DNA of 64,000 nt from positions 54,451 through 118,450 of the forward strand of contig NZ_SOFP01000075.1 in NCBI RefSeq assembly GCF_004402785.1, read 5' to 3'. Source of the stretch: Cryobacterium algoritolerans. Its GTDB lineage: Bacteria; Actinomycetota; Actinomycetes; Actinomycetales; Microbacteriaceae. Below, piece by piece: positions 43,756 to 50,965 of the stretch. Position 1 is the first letter of the stretch, and the number at the start of each line of letters is the position of its first letter. The translations under genes and the position numbers were made by a program. The notes beneath the pieces were generated by a model. It was not told the DNA's origin. It worked only from the letters and a program-made list of their open reading frames with translations, and searched no databases.

Positions 43756-44712
43756 ATGGAGAATCTTTTGTTCGGCGGCACCCTGCTCGCCGCGTTCCTC
43801 GGCGGGCTGGTCGCTTTGCTCGCGCCCTGCTGCGTGTCCGTGATGCTGCCCGCCTACCTCGCGTCGGGGATGCGCCGCAGGTCCGGCATCGTCGGCGCGA
43901 CCCTCGTCTTCGCGGCCGGGGTCGCCACCATCATCGTGCCGATCGGATTGGGTGCGACCGCCCTGATCGGATTGATCTCCGGCCAGCACGCAATCGTCTT
44001 CACGATCGCCGCCACGGCAATGCTGACCGGTGGAGTTGCGATGCTGCTCGGTTGGAAGCTTCAACTGCCCATGCTCGCCCGGCGCGTCCCCGCTGGGCAC
44101 GGCCTCGGGTCGGTCTACGGACTGGGCGTCTTCTCCGGAGCGGCGAGCTCGTGCTGCGCCCCCGTATTGATCGGGGTGGCGGTGCTCTCCGGGGCCACGG
44201 CCTCGTTCCCCGCGGCGCTGGCCGTGGGCCTCACCTACGTTGCCGGCATGGTCGCGCCTCTTGCGGTCCTGGCCCTGGTCTGGGACCGTAAGGATTGGGG
44301 CGCGAGCAAGTGGTTGCAGGGCCGTCAGGTCACGCTGCGGCTCGGCCGGCTCAGCCGCACCCTGGCCATCGGAAGCGCCGCGTCCGCCTTCCTGCTCATC
44401 GCGATGGCCATCCTCACCTACATTCAGGCCGCGGTCGGTCCCGGTATGACGTCAGGTGGATGGCTCGCGCAATTCGGCGCGGATCTGCAGCACAGTGTCT
44501 CGATCGCGACCAAGGCCCTGGCCTGGCTGCCCGGCTGGCCCGTGGCCATCCTCCTTCTGGCCGGCCTCGGATACTTCGTCTGGCGCGCCACCCGACATCG
44601 CGACTCCAACGCCAACGCCAACACCGACGCCGACGCCGACGCCGACCCGAACTGTTGTACCCCATCGTCGACCGAAACGACCGAACGCGCAGAAGAGGAA
44701 GCCACCACATGA
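43756..44712 (+). CDS. ccdA: CcdA-like thiol-disulfide transmembrane transporter
   Basis: Membrane protein of 318 aa with six core helices that moves reducing power from the cytoplasm to the outside. The two redox helices carry Cys pairs in APCCVSVMLP and ASSCCAPVLIG; most CcdA proteins have a single Cys in each, so the doubling is unusual. A further helix pair follows at about 215-285. The hydrophilic tail is low complexity, alternating Asn-Ala and Asp-Ala, and ends with NCC. Its TGA overlaps the next gene, a secreted thioredoxin-like protein that could be the outside acceptor. A BlaI-type operator precedes it. Confidence 0.9.
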   Translation: MENLLFGGTLLAAFLGGLVALLAPCCVSVMLPAYLASGMRRRSGIVGATLVFAAGVATIIVPIGLGATALIGLISGQHAIVFTIAATAMLTGGVAMLLGWKLQLPMLARRVPAGHGLGSVYGLGVFSGAASSCCAPVLIGVAVLSGATASFPAALAVGLTYVAGMVAPLAVLALVWDRKDWGASKWLQGRQVTLRLGRLSRTLAIGSAASAFLLIAMAILTYIQAAVGPGMTSGGWLAQFGADLQHSVSIATKALAWLPGWPVAILLLAGLGYFVWRATRHRDSNANANTDADADADPNCCTPSSTETTERAEEEATT

Positions 44713-45356
44713 ATTCCGCACAGTCACAATCCCGACGACCGGGCTGGTTCGGCTGGATCACCGGTCTGGTGATCGCCGGAATCGTCCTGGCCGGCTTGTA
44801 CAGCGTCTTCGCCACCGCCAACGCGCCGAAACCCGCCGCGGGGGATGCCACCCAACAGTCCTCCTACGACGTGGGAACACCGGGCATCGGGCAGCGTGCA
44901 CCTGCCTTCACCCTCACCGACAACGCCGGCGGGAACGTCTCACTGACCGACTATTCCGGCAAGAACGTGCTGCTGTTCTTCCAGGAGGGCCTGGCCTGTG
45001 AGCCGTGCTGGACCCAGATCACGAGCCTGGAGACGGATGCCGCCAGGCTCCAGGCAGCGGGAATCGACGCTGTCGTCTCCATCACCACGGATCCGGCCGA
45101 GCAGATCGCGCGGAAAACCACCGACATGGGCCTTACGACCCGGGTCCTGTCCGATCCCGACCTGGCCACTTCGAAGAAGTATCAGGCCAATGAGTTCGGC
45201 ATGATGGGCACCAGCACCGACGGACACAGCTTCATCCTGGTGGGCCCCGATGGCACCATCAAGTGGCGCGCCGACTACGGCGGTGCACCCGAATACACAA
45301 TGTTCGTGCCGGTCGATCAGCTGCTCCTCGATCTGAAAACCGATACGAAGTCATGA
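44709..45356 (+). CDS. Membrane-anchored thioredoxin-like / peroxiredoxin-type protein
   Basis: Protein of 215 aa with one N-terminal membrane helix (about 15-36), then an AhpC/TSA-type thioredoxin fold facing outward. IGQRAPAFTLTD opens the domain, and the redox site is EGLACEPCW, a CxxC like TlpA or ResA rather than a lone peroxidatic Cys. A late conserved piece is HSFILVGPDGTIKWRADYG. It starts with an ATGA overlap of ccdA, so it is very likely kept reduced by it. Its job may be to keep Cys of outer-face copper proteins reduced or to assist copper-site assembly. Confidence 0.88.
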   Translation: MNSAQSQSRRPGWFGWITGLVIAGIVLAGLYSVFATANAPKPAAGDATQQSSYDVGTPGIGQRAPAFTLTDNAGGNVSLTDYSGKNVLLFFQEGLACEPCWTQITSLETDAARLQAAGIDAVVSITTDPAEQIARKTTDMGLTTRVLSDPDLATSKKYQANEFGMMGTSTDGHSFILVGPDGTIKWRADYGGAPEYTMFVPVDQLLLDLKTDTKS

Positions 45357-45628
45357 TCGCCCTCACCCTTCTGACTCAGGCCGATTGTCCCTCGTGCGTG
45401 GCGGGCAAGCGGGTCCTGACCGAGTTGGCCGCCGAGTTTCCCCTTCACGTCGAGGAGGTGGACCTGGGCAGTGAAAGCGGTCGCGCCCTTGCCCTGGCGC
45501 AACGTCTGGCGTTCACCCCCGGCCTCATCGCCAACGGCCAACTCATCGCCCACGGACGCTTGTCCAAACGCGCCCTCCGCCGCCAATTCACCAAGATCAT
45601 CACCTCAACGGGTCCAGAAAGGTCCTAA
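45353..45628 (+). CDS. Small thioredoxin/glutaredoxin-fold protein
   Basis: Cytoplasmic protein of 91 aa beginning with strand-forming residues and the redox motif DCPSC near residue 12. Later features are LAFTPGLIANGQLIAHGR, the cis-Pro region of the thioredoxin fold. Size and motif match small glutaredoxin-like proteins sometimes paired with CcdA. It overlaps the previous gene by 4 bp, so one operon makes a cytoplasmic donor, a membrane carrier and an outside acceptor. Direct electron transfer between them is inferred. Confidence 0.85.
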   Translation: MIALTLLTQADCPSCVAGKRVLTELAAEFPLHVEEVDLGSESGRALALAQRLAFTPGLIANGQLIAHGRLSKRALRRQFTKIITSTGPERS

Positions 45629-45629
45629 C

Positions 45630-45842
45630 ATGCAACAGTTCCTCTATCTCATCCCGGCACTGATCTGCCCCCTCGGCATGGGCCTGATGATGTGGTTCAT
45701 GATGCGCGGCCGCGGCCACAACACGGCAGACGACGGATCGGCCGAACTGGAGCTTGCGCGTCTGCGCGCCGAGGTCGCGGCGCTACGACCCGCGAACGCA
45801 GCATTCGACGAGCGCCATCCCGGCACGGGACCCTCGGCATGA
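45630..45842 (+). CDS. Small single-pass membrane protein, 70 aa
   Basis: The N-terminal half is one hydrophobic helix with several Met (ICPLGMGLMMWFMMRG) and one Cys. The rest is a charged helix (ELELARLRAEVAALR), likely a coiled coil. The ATG is preceded by AGAAAGG. I do not recognise a family. The Met-rich helix and the operon suggest copper or redox context. The next small gene overlaps its TGA and has a similar plan. Confidence 0.75.
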   Translation: MQQFLYLIPALICPLGMGLMMWFMMRGRGHNTADDGSAELELARLRAEVAALRPANAAFDERHPGTGPSA

Positions 45843-46060
45843 TCCCGATCCTGATAACCCTCGGGGGCACGGTGGCTGTCGGAACCCTTACCTGGCGATT
45901 CTGCATGCTCCCGATGTTGCGCAGCCGAACCACGACAGGCGGAGCCCGTTGCTGCGCGCCCCAGGCTCCAGACATTCAGGACGAACTTCGCCGCACCCAC
46001 GCCGAATTGGCGGAACTTCGAACCGCCGCGCCCACCACCAGCGACGCCACACTCACCTAA
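45839..46060 (+). CDS. Small single-pass membrane protein with Cys pair, 73 aa
   Basis: One N-terminal helix (ILITLGGTVAVGTLTWRFCM) is followed by a Cys pair (GGARCCAPQ) and a charged helix (DIQDELRRTHAELAELR). It overlaps the previous gene by 4 bp and shares its helix-plus-coiled-coil plan, so the two may associate. CC occurs here as it does in the CcdA protein. Its stop codon lies inside a BlaI-type site for the next gene. No family is recognised. Confidence 0.72.
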   Translation: MIPILITLGGTVAVGTLTWRFCMLPMLRSRTTTGGARCCAPQAPDIQDELRRTHAELAELRTAAPTTSDATLT

Positions 46061-46073
46061 GCTGGTTCGGTGT
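46053..46073 (+). promoter_or_regulatory. BlaI-type site before the DUF3105 gene
   Basis: TCACCTAA-N5-TTCGGTGT matches 14 of 16 arm positions of the perfect site at 42110, with the same 5-nt spacer. It overlaps the TAA of the preceding gene and lies 70 bp before the DUF3105 start. Confidence 0.6.
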
Positions 46074-46142
46074 GCTCCGTTTGTGGGCGCACACCGTCCG
46101 CCCCGATAAAGCGTGCAGACCCCAATCCGAAGGACAACGAGA

Positions 46143-46808
46143 ATGGCCCGAGAATCCAACGCCCCTGATCCCACCGTCAAAGAGCAGCGAACGGCCCGCC
46201 GAGCAGTCAAGGTCGCCGCGATGAAACGTGAACAATCCAGGGCCCGCCGAAACCGAACCATCGGAATCACGGCCGCGTGGTCTGGCGTCGCGGTTATTCT
46301 CCTGATCGTCATCCTCGTCGTGACCACCAACGGAACGTCCAAGAATACTGCGGCGCCCGCGGCCGTTGATGGGGTGCAGACCTTCCCGAATAATACCTCG
46401 CAGCACGTCACGGGCACCGTGAAATACTCGCAACTGCCACCGGTGAGCGGCGACCACTCGGCCGCCGTCCTGAACTGCGGTGTCTACTCCAAGGATGTCC
46501 CCAATGAGAATGCGGTGCATTCCCTCGAACACGGAGCAGTGTGGGTCACCTACGATGCTGCCGCCGTGACCGGAGACCAGCTTTCCGCCCTGAGGAAGGA
46601 CATCCCGTCCACCTATGCGCTGCTGTCACCGTTCCCGGGACTACCGTCTCCGATCGTCGCATCCGCGTGGGGCGTCCAGCTCGACGTCAGCACTCCAGAT
46701 GATCCTCGACTTGCCGCATTCCTGGCCAAGTACCGGGGTGCCTCCACCGCGCCGGAACCGGGCGCGCCCTGCACCGGAGGCATCGACGGACCCGGGAGGC
46801 TGAACTGA
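46143..46808 (+). CDS. DUF3105 membrane protein
   Basis: Protein of 221 aa with a basic cytoplasmic N-terminus (about 1-38), one helix (41-62) and an outside DUF3105 domain. The domain shows YSQLPPVSGDHSAAVLNCGVY and ENAVHSLEHGAVWVTYD, with conserved Cys and His that may bind metal, and a second Cys near the end (GAPCTGG). No activity is established for the family, which is common in actinobacteria. GAAGGA precedes the ATG. The BlaI-type site upstream puts it with the ccdA operon. Confidence 0.9.
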   Translation: MARESNAPDPTVKEQRTARRAVKVAAMKREQSRARRNRTIGITAAWSGVAVILLIVILVVTTNGTSKNTAAPAAVDGVQTFPNNTSQHVTGTVKYSQLPPVSGDHSAAVLNCGVYSKDVPNENAVHSLEHGAVWVTYDAAAVTGDQLSALRKDIPSTYALLSPFPGLPSPIVASAWGVQLDVSTPDDPRLAAFLAKYRGASTAPEPGAPCTGGIDGPGRLN

Positions 46809-46914
46809 CCTGTCGACCGGATTACTCGAGCCTCCCGCCAGGAGAACCAACCGACGCAGCCAGACATCCACGTCGGATCCACTGAATTCTCCATCCACCA
46901 TAAGGAAACCGAAA

Positions 46915-47397
46915 ATGGCAGCAATCAGTGCACGCACACAGAACAATCTGGATAAGCAAGGATTTGGAAATCTTGATGACGACGCCAAGTCTTGCTATGC
47001 GTGGCCCCTGCGATTCACGCCCGGAGTGGGAACCGTCCTCATCGTTGTCGGATTGACTCTGCAGTCGCCCACTTTTCTTGGAATTGGGGCAATCGTTCCA
47101 CTCAGCGGGGCTCTGTTCCCCCGCGGGATGATTCTCGATCTGGTTTACAATTTGGGCATTCGACACCTGTTTCATGGGCCGGCGCTTCCGCCCACACCGA
47201 CACCACGACGGTTTTCGTACCTACTGTCCACCGTGCTGATCACGGGCTCTGCCCTGTCGTTCTCTTACGGGCTGTCAGCGTTGGGAATCATCCTGGGAGG
47301 AGCGGTCGCGATAGGAGGCACAATCCTCACCACCACCCATTGGTGTCTCGGGTCGTGGATCTACAGACTATTTTTCCGTCATTCAGCGGCGAGGTGA
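46915..47397 (+). CDS. DUF4395-like membrane protein
   Basis: Protein of 160 aa with four hydrophobic helices (about 35-52, 58-75, 100-118, 122-142). The C-terminus GSWIYRLFF and the loop FPRGMILDLVYNLGIRHL match DUF4395, a family that often sits next to thioredoxin-like genes and is thought to work in redox exchange. Two Cys are visible (KSCYAW and THWCLGSW). It lies 106 bp after the DUF3105 gene, probably co-transcribed. The 177 bp to the convergent SHOCT gene hold only a weak 6-bp hairpin near 47540. Confidence 0.82.
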   Translation: MAAISARTQNNLDKQGFGNLDDDAKSCYAWPLRFTPGVGTVLIVVGLTLQSPTFLGIGAIVPLSGALFPRGMILDLVYNLGIRHLFHGPALPPTPTPRRFSYLLSTVLITGSALSFSYGLSALGIILGGAVAIGGTILTTTHWCLGSWIYRLFFRHSAAR

Positions 47398-47574
47398 TGA
47401 CTACAGAAGCACCAACGCGCCTGCGGGGCCGTCACGCTTCCTGTCGCGCGCATCAGACATGTCCTCGGCGGATCCGTGGATGCCGGCGCTTTAGCCCAGA
47501 CCGATCCCCCCGCCGCCGACATCGGCCACGCCGATGCCGGCCCGGACCGGCGTGGTCCGCCGGGTGAGGGGCGT

Positions 47575-47844
47575 TTACTTGCCCTTCTCGCCCAGCACTG
47601 TCAACCGTTGGCGGTATTCATCAGCGTCCAACTCGCCTTTTGCAAAGCGTTCATCGAGAACCTGGCGCGCCGTGCTCGGTCCCGGCGGACGCGAATCGGC
47701 CATCGAATCATCGCGCCGACCGTCGCGGTTAGCCGCTCCGGCTCGGACAGCCCAGATCACCAACAGAACAATGCCGATGAGTAGGAGCAGACCGACCGGC
47801 CAACCCCATCCCCACCCCATGTTGTATCCATTTCCCCACATCAT
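47575..47844 (-). CDS. Small SHOCT-domain membrane protein
   Basis: Protein of 89 aa. The N-terminus MMWGNGYNMGWGWGW is rich in Met, Trp and Gly, then comes one helix (VGLLLLIGIVLLVIWAVRAG). The C-terminus is a SHOCT motif (QVLDERFAKGELDADEYRQRLTVL, shown here as family signature RFAKGELDADEYRQRL). SHOCT segments are thought to mediate oligomer assembly. The ATG at 47844 has GAAGGAG 6 nt upstream; the frame extends to 47907 without better support. A CsoR-type palindrome lies 63 bp upstream. Copper-linked expression is likely; function unknown. Confidence 0.85.
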   Translation of the reverse strand: MMWGNGYNMGWGWGWPVGLLLLIGIVLLVIWAVRAGAANRDGRRDDSMADSRPPGPSTARQVLDERFAKGELDADEYRQRLTVLGEKGK

Positions 47845-47906
47845 TGCTTTCTCCTTCTCTGTCCGATCGGGCGACGCCCGACCAAGCTGTATCAACGCTA
47901 CTCCCA

Positions 47907-47920
47907 TACCCCACGGGGTA
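47907..47920 (-). promoter_or_regulatory. CsoR-type operator of the SHOCT gene
   Basis: TACCCC-N2-GGGGTA, perfect in both 6-bp arms. A TATGGG sequence that could serve as the -10 box overlaps on the minus strand. The spacer is shorter (2 nt) than at copZ (3) or the CPD ATPase (5), so affinity may differ. Confidence 0.7.
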
Positions 47921-47985
47921 ATTAGATCTGGGCTGGTGCACCTGGTGGGACGCCGATGCCCTCGATCAAATATTTCGGTCCGCGC

Positions 47986-48648
47986 CTAGGAGACGGTCAG
48001 TTCGCTGTACATTCCTGCCGCGTAGTGGCCGGGAAGGTTACAGAGCACCTCGTATCGTCCGGGTGCCAGATCCATCGTCACCCAGCTGGATGCCCCGGGG
48101 GCGATGCCCTCACCGGTGCCCTTCCCGTTGGTAGTGGATGCTTCGCCGAGGCTGCCGGTCTCGTCGACCTTGTTATCGCCGCCGCCGGGTCGCGTGCCCA
48201 CTGTCTGGGTATCGGACAGGGGCAGAACGACGAGTTCATGACTGATGCTGCCACGGTTGAGGGCCAGAAACGACACTGTCCCCTTTCCTGCAGTCGCACG
48301 GTCAAGGCGCAGGCCCATGGCTGCACCGGAGTTCGTCCCCGCGCCGCCGCCGCCCATCATCCCGTTGCCGCCGCCGCCCATCATCCCGTTGCCACCGCCG
48401 CCCATCATCCCGTTGCCGCCGCCGCCCATCATCCCGTTGCCGCCGCCGCCCATCATGTTTCCTCCCATGTCCATCAGGGCCACGTTCACCACCGTTCCGG
48501 GTAGCTGCGGCGAGTTGCTCGAAACGGCGGAACGAATTCCCCCACCCGTCGGGTCACTTGTCAGGGCGCTGACCGAGAGGCCGGTGAGACCGACGACGGC
48601 CACGACCCCGCTGACAATTGCGGTGGCGATGGTTGTTTTCCTGCGCAT
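47986..48648 (-). CDS. Secreted cupredoxin-like copper protein with Met-Gly repeats
   Basis: Protein of 220 aa with a signal peptide (about 1-28). A central stretch (about 62-100) repeats MMGGGGNG four to five times, a flexible Met-rich segment suited to Cu(I). The C-terminal half is a cupredoxin fold with the type-1 copper ligands His in GSISHELVVL and Cys, His and Met in VLCNLPGHYAAGM. This ending resembles sulfocyanin-like proteins. It likely binds or shuttles copper on the outside. GAGGAA precedes the ATG at 48648. It is divergent to a two-component system whose sensor loop is also Met-rich. Confidence 0.9.
   Translation of the reverse strand: MRRKTTIATAIVSGVVAVVGLTGLSVSALTSDPTGGGIRSAVSSNSPQLPGTVVNVALMDMGGNMMGGGGNGMMGGGGNGMMGGGGNGMMGGGGNGMMGGGGAGTNSGAAMGLRLDRATAGKGTVSFLALNRGSISHELVVLPLSDTQTVGTRPGGGDNKVDETGSLGEASTTNGKGTGEGIAPGASSWVTMDLAPGRYEVLCNLPGHYAAGMYSELTVS
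48353..48457 (-). repeat. 24-bp tandem repeat inside the cupredoxin gene
   Basis: Units begin at 48353, 48377, 48401 and 48425, with a partial fifth at 48449. Each 24-bp unit encodes MMGGGGNG; the units differ by at most one base (a CCA for CCG at about 48393). Near identity suggests recent expansion, so copy number may vary between strains. Confidence 0.92.
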
Positions 48649-48685
48649 GGTGTGTTCCTCCCACGATTGATTGATGCTCCCCACT

Positions 48686-48740
48686 GTGTCGCTTCGGTGT
48701 GCAGGCTCTCTGCCGGGCGTGTGCAGTTCGTGTGAAGATC
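48686..48740 (+). promoter_or_regulatory. 11-bp phased direct repeats, probable response-regulator boxes
   Basis: GTGTGCAG at 48697 and again at 48719, then GTGTGAAG at 48730, with a partial GTGT at 48686 and a degenerate unit at 48708. All start 11 bp apart, one DNA turn, as expected for an OmpR-family dimer array. They lie in the 138-bp gap between the cupredoxin gene and the response regulator, so they could control both. Confidence 0.6.
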
Positions 48741-48786
48741 CCGAGCCGACGCCTCCTGCCCGGGCCGGCCGGAGCTAGGGTGAAGT

Positions 48787-49476
48787 ATGCCCACGGTGTT
48801 GGTCGTCGAGGACGAGCGCGATATTCGAGACTTGTTGCGCCGGTATCTGGAACGGGCCGGCTTCTCCGTGCTGACCACCGCGTCGGGTATCGAGGCGCTC
48901 CGTTTGCTGTCCGCTAGCGACCTGGTGATCCTGGATCTCGGACTGCCCGACATCGACGGTGCGGATGTCCTACGCGAGATCCATGCGCTGGGAGCCCTTC
49001 CCGTCATCGTGCTGACCGCCCGCACGTCGACCGACGAGCGGATCCGCGGCCTCGAACTAGGGGCCGACGACTACGTGACCAAACCCTTCAGCCCCCACGA
49101 AGTCGTGCTGCGTGTCCAGGCGGTGCTTCACCGCTACGGCGACCTGCCGGCCGAGAGCGGCCCGGTCAGCTACGGCCAGGGCCGGCTGCGGATCGATGAG
49201 GGCGCGCACCAGGCCTGGCTCGATGACACCGTGCTCGATCTGACCCCCACCGAGTGGGGGCTCCTCGCCGCCGTCGCCGCATCGCCGGGGCGGGTGTACT
49301 CGCGTTACGAGCTCGTCAATCGAGTGCGCGGCTACGAATACGCGGGCTATGAGCGCACCATCGATTCCCACATCAGAAACCTTCGACGTAAGCTCGGCAC
49401 GGGCGGCGCTGACGTCGTGGAAACCGTGCTCGGCGTCGGCTACCGGCTCGGGCTTCGCCAGGATGGCCCGCAGTGA
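48787..49476 (+). CDS. OmpR-family response regulator (probable copper response)
   Basis: Protein of 229 aa. The receiver begins MPTVLVVEDE, with phosphoacceptor Asp50 in LVILDLGLPDIDG and the switch Lys in DDYVTKPFSPHEV. The winged helix contains LTPTEWGLLAAV and ends GVGYRLGLRQ. Its GTG-starting kinase partner overlaps by 4 bp. Context points to copper: the divergent neighbour is a cupredoxin, and the kinase has a Met-rich sensor loop. Phased repeats at 48686-48740 are its probable binding sites. Confidence 0.94.
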   Translation: MPTVLVVEDERDIRDLLRRYLERAGFSVLTTASGIEALRLLSASDLVILDLGLPDIDGADVLREIHALGALPVIVLTARTSTDERIRGLELGADDYVTKPFSPHEVVLRVQAVLHRYGDLPAESGPVSYGQGRLRIDEGAHQAWLDDTVLDLTPTEWGLLAAVAASPGRVYSRYELVNRVRGYEYAGYERTIDSHIRNLRRKLGTGGADVVETVLGVGYRLGLRQDGPQ

Positions 49477-50855
49477 ACCGGCTCAGCCTCGGCCCGCTCG
49501 GGCGGCGCCTTCTACTCGCCTTCGTGCTGGTCGCCATCAGCTCGGTGCTCGTGCTCAGCGGGGCGGCACTGATCGGCGTGGATCGCGGCATGCAGGCGTC
49601 GCAGCAGGCCGAACGTGCGCAGATCGCGAGCGCCGCCGCGGCGGCGGCGGCGGACGCCTACCGCACGGCCGGCGGATGGCCGGCGGCCGACCTGGGTCGC
49701 ACCTTGGCGATCGGGGACGCCGCGTCGGCCACGCTGACTGTTCTGGATGCCAACGGAACGACACTGAGCACCGGCGGCATGCGCATGGGAAATACAGACG
49801 AGCAAGGCATGGGCATGGGGTCCGGATCTGGCTCTGGCATGAGCCAGACCGTTGTCACCGCGTCGGTCGACGTCGACGGGAGCCGAGTCGGGACGATCAG
49901 GATGAAATTCTTCGCCATGACCGGCACCAGCGTGCGCGACGTCGCTTGGTTGTGGATTGCTGTTGCAGCCATCGTCGCGCTCATCGTAGCCATCGGCGCG
50001 AGCTGGCTCGTCACCCAGCTGCTCGTCCGGCCGATCCGTTCGATGACGGATGCCGCCCGCTCATTCACTAATGGTGACCGGCAGGCGCGCGCCACAGGGC
50101 GAGCGCCCGGCGAGCTCGGCGAACTGGCTGACGCCTTCAACGGAATGGCAGACGCAGTGGTTGGCTCTGACCGAGATCGACGCAACCTCACCGCCGACGT
50201 TGCGCATGAGCTGCGCACCCCCCTCGCCGCGCTCCAGGCCGGCCTGGAGGAGCTTCGCGACGGCCTCGAAGAACCGACACCGGAAGGCCTCGCCGCCCTG
50301 CATGACCAGTCCTTGAGACTCGGACGCATCGTAGCCGACCTGGCCGAACTGTCGGCGGTCGAGAGGACCGGACTATCCGTGCACCCGTCAACGGTCGATC
50401 TCGCACAGGTCGCCCGGGATGCTTTGTCGCAACGAGAACCCCAACTACGGGCCGCAGGACTGGACGTCACCGCGGCGCTTGCCGGCCCTGTGTTCGTGCG
50501 CGCCGACGCCGACCGTTTGCACCAGGCCGTTGGCAACCTGCTCGCCAACACGGCCCGATACTGTCGGCCAGGTGACACCGTCGCCCTGACCGTTTGCAGC
50601 GAGACCGGCAAAGCGATACTCCGCGTGGCTGATTCCGGTCCCGGCGTCCCGCCCGGCGAGCTCCCGCATATCTTTGACCGGCTCTGGCGCGGCCGCGCGG
50701 CCGCGCACGTCGCGGGGTCCGGCATCGGTCTTGCCGTGGTGCGCGAGATCGTCATCAGTCACGGCGGAACCGTTGAGGCCGAGTCACCCCCGGGGTCAGG
50801 CACGACGATCACCATGCGCCTGCCCCAGAGTCCTGTCACTGCGGGCGATCGCTAG
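49473..50855 (+). CDS. Sensor histidine kinase with Met-rich extracellular loop
   Basis: Protein of 460 aa. Helices at about 11-33 and 157-180 enclose a 120-residue outside domain. That loop has five Met in 21 residues (MRMGNTDEQGMGMG, then GSGSGMS; Met 103, 105, 113, 115, 123), with two more near the second helix (Met 144 and 149), a plausible Cu(I) or Ag(I) site. A HAMP region and the phosphoacceptor His245 (VAHELRTPLAALQAGLEEL) follow, then NLLANTARY, DSGPGVPPGE and GSGIGLAVVREI. The stop codon lies in the loop of a 7-bp hairpin (50846-50862). Confidence 0.94.
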   Translation: MNRLSLGPLGRRLLLAFVLVAISSVLVLSGAALIGVDRGMQASQQAERAQIASAAAAAAADAYRTAGGWPAADLGRTLAIGDAASATLTVLDANGTTLSTGGMRMGNTDEQGMGMGSGSGSGMSQTVVTASVDVDGSRVGTIRMKFFAMTGTSVRDVAWLWIAVAAIVALIVAIGASWLVTQLLVRPIRSMTDAARSFTNGDRQARATGRAPGELGELADAFNGMADAVVGSDRDRRNLTADVAHELRTPLAALQAGLEELRDGLEEPTPEGLAALHDQSLRLGRIVADLAELSAVERTGLSVHPSTVDLAQVARDALSQREPQLRAAGLDVTAALAGPVFVRADADRLHQAVGNLLANTARYCRPGDTVALTVCSETGKAILRVADSGPGVPPGELPHIFDRLWRGRAAAHVAGSGIGLAVVREIVISHGGTVEAESPPGSGTTITMRLPQSPVTAGDR

Positions 50856-50965
50856 GCGATCGTGGCGTGGTGGACGGACGGCCGGAATGTCGTCCGATTG
50901 GAGGCAGGCCCCCAACGAATCAGTGGCAGATTGAACGGTATCGAATGCACTGACGGGCGGACAGG

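Noticed and set aside
47530..47560. Hairpin between the DUF4395 and SHOCT genes as a two-way terminator
   Set aside because: Only six base pairs form around the loop before mismatches, and no T-tract follows on either strand.
48353..48457. Regular repeats considered as a CRISPR array
   Set aside because: There are no unique spacers; the units are contiguous, in frame and code for MMGGGGNG.
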